A stretch of DNA of 6,564 nt from DHVE2 group archaeon (lineage in GTDB: Archaea; Thermoplasmatota; Thermoplasmata; Thermoplasmatales; Aciduliprofundaceae). Under the pieces are notes generated by a model that worked only from the letters and a program-made list of their open reading frames with translations, did not search any database and was not told the DNA's origin. Made by a program: the position numbers and the translations under genes. The DNA is taken from assembly GCA_027014065.1 (NCBI GenBank), contig JALWEL010000153.1, forward strand, positions 2,819 to 9,382. The letters are read 5' to 3'. Within the stretch, counting starts at the first letter, position 1. Every line of letters begins with the position of its first letter. Below are positions 1 to 4,904 of this stretch, in pieces.

Positions 1-8
1 TTTAAAAG
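1..8 (+). promoter_or_regulatory. Possible TATA box for the surface-protein operon
   Basis: The sequence tttaaaag fits a loose archaeal TATA box. It lies 37-44 bases before the ATG at 45, which would give a leader of roughly 15 bases. The element sits at the window edge, so the upstream BRE cannot be judged. Weak evidence in an A/T-rich stretch. Confidence 0.25.
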
Positions 9-12
9 AAAA

Positions 13-35
13 ATACAAATATGTGCTATTTGTAT
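13..35. repeat. Perfect 9-base inverted repeat, possible operator or hairpin
   Basis: The arms atacaaata (13-21) and tatttgtat (27-35) are exact reverse complements around a 5-base spacer, tgtgc. A TATA-like tttaaaag lies at 1-8, and the first possible start codon is at 45. If 1-8 is the promoter, transcription would start near 30, inside the right arm, which is where archaeal repressors often bind. Alternatively it is a hairpin ending an upstream transcript that lies outside the window. The symmetry is seen directly; the role is inferred. Confidence 0.5.
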
Positions 36-44
36 CTATAAACT

Positions 45-152
45 ATGAAAGGGGAAAATTGGATTAAAAAGATAGAAAATTTCATTCTGTCCATGCCACT
101 CGTTACTATTTTTGCAGTTATTGTTTGTGTAAGTGGAGGTGCAGATAAGTGA
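45..152 (+). CDS. Possible 35-residue single-pass membrane miniprotein, coupled to next gene
   Basis: An ATG at 45 opens a 35-codon frame encoding a basic, amphipathic N-terminus (MKGENWIKKIENF) followed by a hydrophobic stretch at about residues 14-30 (ILSMPLVTIFAVIVCV) and a short polar tail, GGADK. This would suit a one-helix membrane peptide. Its TGA stop overlaps the GTG start of the next gene (GTGA at 149-152), a layout typical of translational coupling. The SD of that next gene (135-141) lies within its last codons. No SD is visible before its own ATG, so it would have to be leaderless or weakly initiated. It could also be non-coding leader, or a remnant of a longer gene's signal region. 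I do not recognise it as a family. Confidence 0.4.
   Translation: MKGENWIKKIENFILSMPLVTIFAVIVCVSGGADK
135..141 (+). promoter_or_regulatory. Shine-Dalgarno site that fixes the GTG start at 149
   Basis: The sequence ggaggtg matches the archaeal anti-SD tail of 16S rRNA and ends 7 bases before the GTG at 149. It decides the choice of a non-ATG start for the 470-residue protein. Confidence 0.75.
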
Positions 153-1561
153 AATCATCAAATAACTCCTTCTCTGGTATAAGCAAAATAAAAATCACAA
201 CGTTTTTATTTTTTGTATTGTTCCTTTCTAACTTTTCCTCAGGAATGCCAGATAATCAAATGATGGCTGTGGGAAATGATGGTGGTAATATATTAATAGA
301 AAACGGAACATATTATTATGGTACATTTCGTATTGGTTATCATGATAATCTGACAATAATAAACGCCACAGTGCATATAAACAAAATTCTGCCTGCTGGT
401 GGATATATAAATAAATTATTGGTTATCAACTCAACATTAATTATAAATAATACATGCGATTGGATAGACGAGGTATTGATTAATAATTCATTTGTCGTAA
501 TCAACCAGAGTTCGAGATATGAATTAAATATAGGAGAGATGAATGTATTTAAATCATCTTTTAAATCAGAAAATAAATTGTATTTATCTATAAAAAATAG
601 AGCAATTATAAAGAATTCACTATTAGAAAATATGAGTGGAAAATATTGGCCTTGCGGCTCTCGTGATTCTACTCTTGTCATCCAAGATAGTAATATAAAA
701 AACACAAACATTGATTATCAACCCTGTGAATTTCTCAATTCCAGTCTTATTATTAAGAACTCAATTTTTACCAATAGCGAGATTTCATACAATGAGTTGG
801 ATTACATGATCATAAAAAATAGCAGATTTATTAACACAACACTTTTCGGGAGTGTGTCATTAAGAGGAAGTAACAATGTGTATTTTAAATTTATAAACAA
901 TACACTAATTTCTGATTTTAGAAGAAGTTGTTTTTTATCAATATCTTTATTTTTTGGAGATGATAAGCAAAACGTGAATAAGATAATCTCCCACAAATGG
1001 ATGCATTTAATTATTCGAAATAATATATTTCTCCTCAGAAAAGGGGGTGTGGGGTTCTTTATAGAAGTATTCCCAATCATAAGAAGCATATCTCCCGAAG
1101 AGATTATGAATTATTCTTGGGAGCTTTCGAAATTTACGGATTATAATATATTATATAATAAAGGTTATCCTCCAATAAAGGTGGCCATTTACTACTTTTG
1201 TCTGGTGAGCGTCATAGATAAAGATTCTGGCAAATCTCTCACGGAAAATGCGCAGATAAACATAGTGCCCTTAAATAATCGATCCATTCCTAATGCCACG
1301 ATTAGAGAATTGAATTACCAGTGGGATCTTCTCGCATATTACGAAGCTAACAGCACACTCGAAAAAATGGGGCCGTATAAGATAACCGTGAAAACAGATG
1401 ATTATTTTCAGAAATCTGGTTATCTTAATGCGACAAACTCTTTTTACACGATAATTTATGTGTCTAAAAACTCCAATTATTTATACGTGGTGTTAATCAC
1501 AATTCTCATCTTGGCGGTGCTTGGTGCAGGGATGTGGATATGGAAACTAAAAAAGAGATGA
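149..1561 (+). CDS. Exported beta-helix-like surface protein with C-terminal membrane anchor
   Basis: The protein has 470 residues. After a basic N-terminus, a hydrophobic segment at about 16-31 (ITTFLFFVLFLSNFSS) looks like a signal peptide. Residues about 48-300 carry recurring beta-strand units of the form STLVIQDSNIKN (174-185), SSLIIKNSIFTN (198-209) and YMIIKNSRFINT (219-230), the pattern of right-handed parallel beta-helices (NosD/pectate-lyase-type repeats). Residues about 343-440 look like a separate beta-rich domain (VAIYYFCLVSVIDKDSG). A transmembrane helix at about 444-465 is followed by a basic tail, KLKKR, so most of the chain would face outside. About 17 N-x-S/T sequons suggest heavy N-glycosylation. 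Catalytic residues of a lyase or hydrolase are not evident, so a structural, adhesive or sugar-binding role is inference only. The GTG start is chosen from the SD at 135-141. The beta-helix part is markedly A/T-rich compared with all neighbours, a possible sign of transfer or fast evolution. Confidence 0.85.
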   Translation: MKSSNNSFSGISKIKITTFLFFVLFLSNFSSGMPDNQMMAVGNDGGNILIENGTYYYGTFRIGYHDNLTIINATVHINKILPAGGYINKLLVINSTLIINNTCDWIDEVLINNSFVVINQSSRYELNIGEMNVFKSSFKSENKLYLSIKNRAIIKNSLLENMSGKYWPCGSRDSTLVIQDSNIKNTNIDYQPCEFLNSSLIIKNSIFTNSEISYNELDYMIIKNSRFINTTLFGSVSLRGSNNVYFKFINNTLISDFRRSCFLSISLFFGDDKQNVNKIISHKWMHLIIRNNIFLLRKGGVGFFIEVFPIIRSISPEEIMNYSWELSKFTDYNILYNKGYPPIKVAIYYFCLVSVIDKDSGKSLTENAQINIVPLNNRSIPNATIRELNYQWDLLAYYEANSTLEKMGPYKITVKTDDYFQKSGYLNATNSFYTIIYVSKNSNYLYVVLITILILAVLGAGMWIWKLKKR

Positions 1562-1569
1562 GGAGGTGA
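1561..1569 (+). promoter_or_regulatory. Near-perfect Shine-Dalgarno site without a large gene behind it
   Basis: The sequence aggaggtga is a nine-base match to the archaeal SD consensus. It starts on the last base of the preceding stop codon and ends 4 bases before the ATG at 1574. That ATG opens only a 22-codon frame, while the large propeller gene at 1649 has its own SD. The site therefore argues for translation of the small ORF. Confidence 0.65.
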
Positions 1570-1573
1570 ATCT

Positions 1574-1642
1574 ATGAAAAAGGATAAAATGGGAGATATC
1601 ACGTTAGATTTACTACTGTTCGCATATTATGTAGGAGGATGA
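1574..1642 (+). CDS. Possible 22-residue peptide between two surface-protein genes
   Basis: The ATG at 1574 follows one of the best SD sites in the window (aggaggtga, 1561-1569) at short spacing and encodes 22 residues: a charged start, MKKDKMGDITLD, and a hydrophobic end, LLLFAYYVGG. The frame ends in three successive in-frame stops (tga tag tag, 1640-1648) directly before the ATG of the next gene. The SD of the propeller gene (1633-1638) lies within its last codons, so ribosomes finishing here could re-initiate at 1649. It may be a genuine small protein, a translation-coupling leader, or the remnant of a decayed gene whose start signal survives. No family is recognised. Confidence 0.4.
   Translation: MKKDKMGDITLDLLLFAYYVGG
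1633..1638 (+). promoter_or_regulatory. Shine-Dalgarno site of the PQQ-like propeller gene
   Basis: The sequence aggagg ends 10 bases before the ATG at 1649, slightly long but acceptable spacing. It supports that start over the in-frame ATG at 1667, which would cut into the signal peptide. Confidence 0.65.
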
Positions 1643-1648
1643 TAGTAG

Positions 1649-2950
1649 ATGACAGGGATACTAAAAATGATTATTATAATCTTCATAATGACTACGCTTT
1701 TGATTTCTGCCACTATTGCTTCTCAACTTCCATACATTCCTAAAAGTGGAGGCTTGGCCGATTCCTCCTGGCCCTGCTATAAGGGTGATGAAAGAAGAAC
1801 GGGGCAGAGTAAGTATGACACAAGCAATAATACGGGAAAGATAAAGTGGAAGATAGGTGGATCATTCTCCTCATCTCCCGTTGTGGATGTTGATGGGACG
1901 ATTTATGTAAGCGGTAATGAAAACTTCTACGCAATATATCCCAATGGAACGGTGAAATGGAATGTGTCAATAGGATCTAGCGGTGCCACCCCTGCGATTG
2001 ACAGAAATGGAATAATATATGCTGGCTTTAGCAATGGAAATCTCTACGCTTTCTCCCGGAATGGAACGATCAAATGGTCATATAAAACGGAGGGGGTTAT
2101 TTATTCATCACCAATAATTGACGAGAGTGGTGTAATTTATTTTACATCTACGGATGGATATCTCTACGCCCTATATCCCAACGGCACATTGAAGTGGAAA
2201 ACATACATAGGAAGGAACTTAATTCCTTCCCCTTCATTGGATAAAGCGAGAAATACGCTCTACATACCATATGCCGGAGTATATGCGTTGAATGCAAGTA
2301 CGGGTCAAATTAAATGGATTTATCACGCTCGTGAGGATATACCATATACTGCTGCCATTGATAAACGAGGGATAATATATTTCTCTACGTCTTATGATGG
2401 CCTCTACGCCATAAATCCAAACGGTTCTTTGAGATGGCAGTACTACATTTCAGAACTCTACCTCTTAACTCCTCCCGTGATAGGAAAAGATGGAACGATA
2501 TATGTGTCTGGAATTCAGGGTTCTAGAAATGGGAACCTGACATTCTATGCGATAACTCCAGAGGGCAATTTGAAATGGAAATTAAGGGATGTGTATGTGA
2601 ACCAGTATGAATCTCCGGCCATAGGGGCGGATGGTACCATCTACTTCGGTTCTTGGCACTACCGCTATTTCTATGCCCTATGGCCAAATGGAACGATAAA
2701 ATGGAAAATAAAAATAGGGGAGGGTGTGTCATCGCCTGCCATAGGGCCCGATGGAACCATATATATAGTTGCACAAACACATGGTAATTTATATCTCTAT
2801 GCTATAGGAAATGTAAATGAGGACAAAAAACAGCCGCTCTTGGATTTGTGGGTTATTTCCATCATTGTAGGGATTTGTTGTGCAATGTTGATCGCCACCA
2901 TATGGCTATGGAAAAGAAAGAATAAAAGAAGGTTTGGGGGTGATACATAG
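1649..2950 (+). CDS. Exported PQQ-like eight-bladed beta-propeller with C-terminal anchor
   Basis: The protein has 433 residues. A signal peptide at about 6-26 (KMIIIIFIMTTLLISATIAS) is followed by WPCYKGDERRTG (41-52), the usual entry motif of PQQ-like/BamB-like propellers, and a closing strand, GKIKWKIGG (63-71). Eight repeats of about 40 residues begin near 75, 113, 153, 193, 233, 274, 321 and 360. Each has the pattern S-P-x-(I/V)-D/G-x-x-G-x-I-Y...L-Y-A-(I/L)...N-G-T-(I/L)-K-W. With the N-terminal strand completing the last blade, this gives an eight-bladed ring. A transmembrane helix at about 399-421 and a basic tail (WKRKNKRR) anchor it with the propeller outside. PQQ dehydrogenase catalytic features are not evident, so the family call means fold, not cofactor use; binding or scaffold roles are likely. 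It sits between two other surface-protein genes, in the same direction and closely spaced. Confidence 0.9.
   Translation: MTGILKMIIIIFIMTTLLISATIASQLPYIPKSGGLADSSWPCYKGDERRTGQSKYDTSNNTGKIKWKIGGSFSSSPVVDVDGTIYVSGNENFYAIYPNGTVKWNVSIGSSGATPAIDRNGIIYAGFSNGNLYAFSRNGTIKWSYKTEGVIYSSPIIDESGVIYFTSTDGYLYALYPNGTLKWKTYIGRNLIPSPSLDKARNTLYIPYAGVYALNASTGQIKWIYHAREDIPYTAAIDKRGIIYFSTSYDGLYAINPNGSLRWQYYISELYLLTPPVIGKDGTIYVSGIQGSRNGNLTFYAITPEGNLKWKLRDVYVNQYESPAIGADGTIYFGSWHYRYFYALWPNGTIKWKIKIGEGVSSPAIGPDGTIYIVAQTHGNLYLYAIGNVNEDKKQPLLDLWVISIIVGICCAMLIATIWLWKRKNKRRFGGDT
1871..2812 (+). repeat. Eight in-frame repeats of about 120 bases coding propeller blades
   Basis: The blade pattern is also visible in the DNA. 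Short blocks such as aatggaac followed by ..aaatgg, and gatgg(a/g)ac followed by .at.tatgt, recur about every 117-141 bases. Repeat starts correspond to residues 75, 113, 153, 193, 233, 274, 321 and 360, giving spacings of 38, 40, 40, 40, 41, 47 and 39 residues. The copies are diverged, so this is old duplication within the gene. Confidence 0.75.
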
Positions 2951-3061
2951 AAATGTTACCTGGCCGAAATGAACCGTGCACACAATTATTCCCCGTAGGA
3001 ACTGCAATAGGTTGAATGATGTAGAGGAGCATAGAGAGTGAAAATGAAGAGAACCACGAAC

Positions 3062-3067
3062 AGGAGG
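3062..3067 (+). promoter_or_regulatory. Shine-Dalgarno site of the third surface-protein gene
   Basis: The sequence aggagg ends 7 bases before the ATG at 3075 and selects it over the in-frame ATG at 3087 (residue 5). Confidence 0.7.
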
Positions 3068-3074
3068 AAAACCG

Positions 3075-4262
3075 ATGAATAGGAATATGAAAATAGCTGC
3101 CATCATCGCGGCCGTCCTGCTCGTTGATTCTCTGATTGTACTGCTTATAACCAACTATGGGTTCGAAGTTAATCTGGAAGTTCTGGACGTAACGGCCCCC
3201 GAAAATTATTCATCTCTGCCTTCTCTGACAACGAAAATTTACAACTTTAGGGGACGCCAGTATTTCATCACGGCAGGGACCAATGGGAATAACACAGAGG
3301 TTTATGTTGTTCCCATCGAAAAAGGAGAGAAAGTAGATATACGAGGAAAAAAGCCCATGGTGTCTCTAAATGGCACAACGAGGTATATGACCATCAGCGA
3401 TTCTGAAGAGAGTTTATACATCTGTGTTTCCCTGCTCAACAACACCAGCGTGGTGATGGAATTAAAGAGAGACGATATGGATTCGAATCTAATACTGAAT
3501 GATATTTTCTGGTTGAGAGGCTTGGCCGTTGATGACTTCATAACCATTGGGCGATTAAGCGGATACTTTCTGGCTGTTTCGTCCAATGGAACGTACATAT
3601 TCGAAACTAAGGACATGGTAAGATTCAGGCCAATGTATGAAATTCCAATCCCTCGGCCATTTACCCATGTGCTGAACAGCTACTCGTTCAAAGGCGACGA
3701 TGGAAATGTGTATTTCGCCCTGTGTTATCCAGAATCGGAGGGGCAGGAGATATCTGTGATACAGATTGATGCGGAAACTTCAGCGATTTCGAAAATCCGC
3801 GAGATAAGCAGCGGGGATTATTCAACCGCCGAGGGGGTTAGCAGCATAGACTTAACCTACGCCACTGCTGTACGGGATAAGATATACCTGTATCTCAACG
3901 TATTTACCTCCTCACATTTCAAACGGAGCCAGTTACAGGTTTTCAGTCCTGATTCACCGAGCTCGGATGTCCTGGAGACGAATCTCAATGACATCCGCAT
4001 AGACCCGATAGCCTACGATAAAACTGGACATATCTTTGTGGCCAGGGAAATCAAGGAAAAATCGGAAAGGCTGGTCTTTTCGGAGAACGGCGTCGAGTTT
4101 CAGAGTTTTTACACTCCCAATGATTTTGAAATACTCTCTGGCCCATTTGTGAAGAATCAAGTGGTTGCAAAAGGGGATTATCTGTATGTTATTGGCTGGA
4201 CAAGCCACGAACCGAAGATTCTTATTTTCAACATTTATCCAATCTTGGACGGTTCCTTTTAA
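3075..4262 (+). CDS. Membrane-anchored exported protein, probable beta-propeller
   Basis: The protein has 395 residues. One hydrophobic helix at about 6-26 (KIAAIIAAVLLVDSLIVLLIT) follows a short basic start and is best read as a signal anchor or signal peptide. The rest (about 30-395) is beta-rich with no further membrane segment. Segments such as SSNGTYIFETKDMVRFRP (169-186) and FSENGVEFQSF (335-345) resemble the S-x-(D/N)-G-x-x-(F/W) turns of sialidase/BNR-type propellers, and GNVYFALCYP and GDYLYVIGW look like blade strands, so a propeller fold is likely but not proven. Sequons include N44, N73, N99, N122 and N171. Unlike the two upstream proteins it has no C-terminal anchor, so its topology is reversed, with the N-terminus at the membrane. 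The gene follows the propeller gene by 124 bases with no convincing promoter, suggesting the same operon. I recognise no specific family, and ligand or enzyme activity cannot be named. Confidence 0.8.
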   Translation: MNRNMKIAAIIAAVLLVDSLIVLLITNYGFEVNLEVLDVTAPENYSSLPSLTTKIYNFRGRQYFITAGTNGNNTEVYVVPIEKGEKVDIRGKKPMVSLNGTTRYMTISDSEESLYICVSLLNNTSVVMELKRDDMDSNLILNDIFWLRGLAVDDFITIGRLSGYFLAVSSNGTYIFETKDMVRFRPMYEIPIPRPFTHVLNSYSFKGDDGNVYFALCYPESEGQEISVIQIDAETSAISKIREISSGDYSTAEGVSSIDLTYATAVRDKIYLYLNVFTSSHFKRSQLQVFSPDSPSSDVLETNLNDIRIDPIAYDKTGHIFVAREIKEKSERLVFSENGVEFQSFYTPNDFEILSGPFVKNQVVAKGDYLYVIGWTSHEPKILIFNIYPILDGSF

Positions 4263-4358
4263 AAACAAAGCTCGCGATTACAGCCGGGATCTTTTCCGTT
4301 GAAATAATTCTTTGTGTCGCATGCTTAAAAATAAACAAGTGAGATTATCAGCTGGGAA
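4263..4358. other. Intergenic spacer between surface operon and HD gene
   Basis: This stretch holds no convincing gene. A T-run (4292-4295) after a G/C-rich patch could end the surface-protein transcript, and a 6-base inverted repeat, acaaag/ctttgt (4265-4270 and 4310-4315), spans 39 bases, but neither is strong. A second TATA-like cttaaaaata at 4324-4333 is an alternative promoter for the HD gene that would give a leader of about 40 bases. Confidence 0.3.
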
Positions 4359-4393
4359 GTGAAAAATATATATCTTTCACGGGGATAATCCCC
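4359..4393. promoter_or_regulatory. Two adjacent dyads covering the HD-gene promoter, candidate operator
   Basis: The first dyad has arms gtgaaa (4359-4364) and tttcac (4375-4380), which bracket the TATA box with a 10-base spacer. Directly abutting it is the second, ggggat-a-atcccc (4381-4393), a perfect 6+6 palindrome around one base lying between the TATA box and the expected transcription start. The position suits a repressor or activator site; an RNA hairpin is less likely if the message is leaderless. The symmetry is seen directly; regulation is inferred. Confidence 0.45.
4364..4372 (+). promoter_or_regulatory. TATA box of a probably leaderless promoter for the HD gene
   Basis: The sequence aaatatata is centred about 27 bases before the ATG at 4395, the normal archaeal distance from TATA box to transcription start. 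The mRNA would then begin at or next to the start codon. The absence of a proper SD before 4395 (only gggga) agrees with a leaderless message. Confidence 0.6.
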
Positions 4394-4394
4394 T

Positions 4395-4904
4395 ATGATC
4401 GATGAACTCATACCGGAAATAAATGAAATCGAGGACGAGGAGCTGAGAGAGAAAGTGAAAAAGGTCTGGGAGTACGCGATAGAGAAGGGCGGATGGAAGG
4501 ACTACCCTTTGGATAAAATTCCCTTCACTCTTCTGATACCGACAGAGCGTGACCTGATCACGCACACCCGTATGGTAACGAGGATGGCAATCGCCGTGGG
4601 GAAAACCCGCGGGGACGTGAACATGGATTACCTCATCGCCGGTGCGATTCTGCACGACGTCGGCAAGCTTCTAGAATTCACAGTAAAGGAAGGAAAGGTT
4701 GTGAAGAGCGAGTACGGCAAGAGAATCAGGCATCCGGTGAGCGGCGCGATGTTAGCGGAGAAGTTCGATTTGCCGTGGGAAATATCGCACATAATCGCAT
4801 CACACTCCAAGGAGGGCGAGTTCATAAAGAGAATGCCGGAAGCGGTGATTGTGAATCACTGCGACTTCACGGACTTTCACATCGAGAAGGGAAAGATGGA
4901 TTAA
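4395..4904 (+). CDS. Archaeal HD-domain metal-dependent phosphohydrolase
   Basis: This soluble protein has 169 residues, with no signal peptide or membrane segment. It carries the full HD-superfamily metal-ligand set in order: H57 (LITHTRM), H87-D88 (AILHDVGK, the HDIG-like core), H113 (IRHPVSG), H137 (ASHSKEG) and D157 (NHCDFTD). Such enzymes hydrolyse phosphate esters of nucleotides or related compounds with divalent metals; the substrate cannot be read from this sequence. The helical N-terminus (1-45, rich in E and K) probably packs on the HD core. The length is normal for a single-domain member, and all ligands are present, so it is likely active. The start at 4395 fits the leaderless promoter. 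It converges with the next gene, overlapping at the stops. It is clearly richer in G+C than the surface genes and probably a core chromosomal gene rather than part of that cluster. Confidence 0.88.
   Translation: MIDELIPEINEIEDEELREKVKKVWEYAIEKGGWKDYPLDKIPFTLLIPTERDLITHTRMVTRMAIAVGKTRGDVNMDYLIAGAILHDVGKLLEFTVKEGKVVKSEYGKRIRHPVSGAMLAEKFDLPWEISHIIASHSKEGEFIKRMPEAVIVNHCDFTDFHIEKGKMD

Noticed and set aside
340..711. Minus-strand open frame of 123 codons inside the beta-helix gene
   Set aside because: It is antisense to a gene with a signal peptide, repeats, an SD and an anchor. The frame stays open because of A/T-rich codons, and no coding signal or SD was found.
2523..2780. Minus-strand open frame opposite the propeller repeats
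   Set aside because: Its composition (H, S, W, P rich) is the typical antisense image of repeated N-G-T-x-K-W codons; no initiation site.
1649..2950. PQQ-dependent dehydrogenase activity for the propeller protein
   Set aside because: Only the blade repeats match. Cofactor-binding and catalytic features of the dehydrogenases are not evident, so the fold alone is claimed.
2953..3015. 20-codon frame after the propeller gene, with gggggtga upstream
   Set aside because: The SD-like bases are also the last codons of the propeller gene, and the peptide has no hydrophobic or other character. Mentioned only as part of a possible pattern.
3044..3082. 12-codon frame (MKRTTNRRKTDE) behind gaggag, overlapping the start at 3075
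   Set aside because: It is too short to support, and its SD-like sequence is weak. It may arise by chance from the purine-rich leader of the next gene.
4265..4315. acaaag...ctttgt inverted repeat as a terminator stem
   Set aside because: Only 6 bases with a 39-base loop and no T-run directly after it; likely chance.
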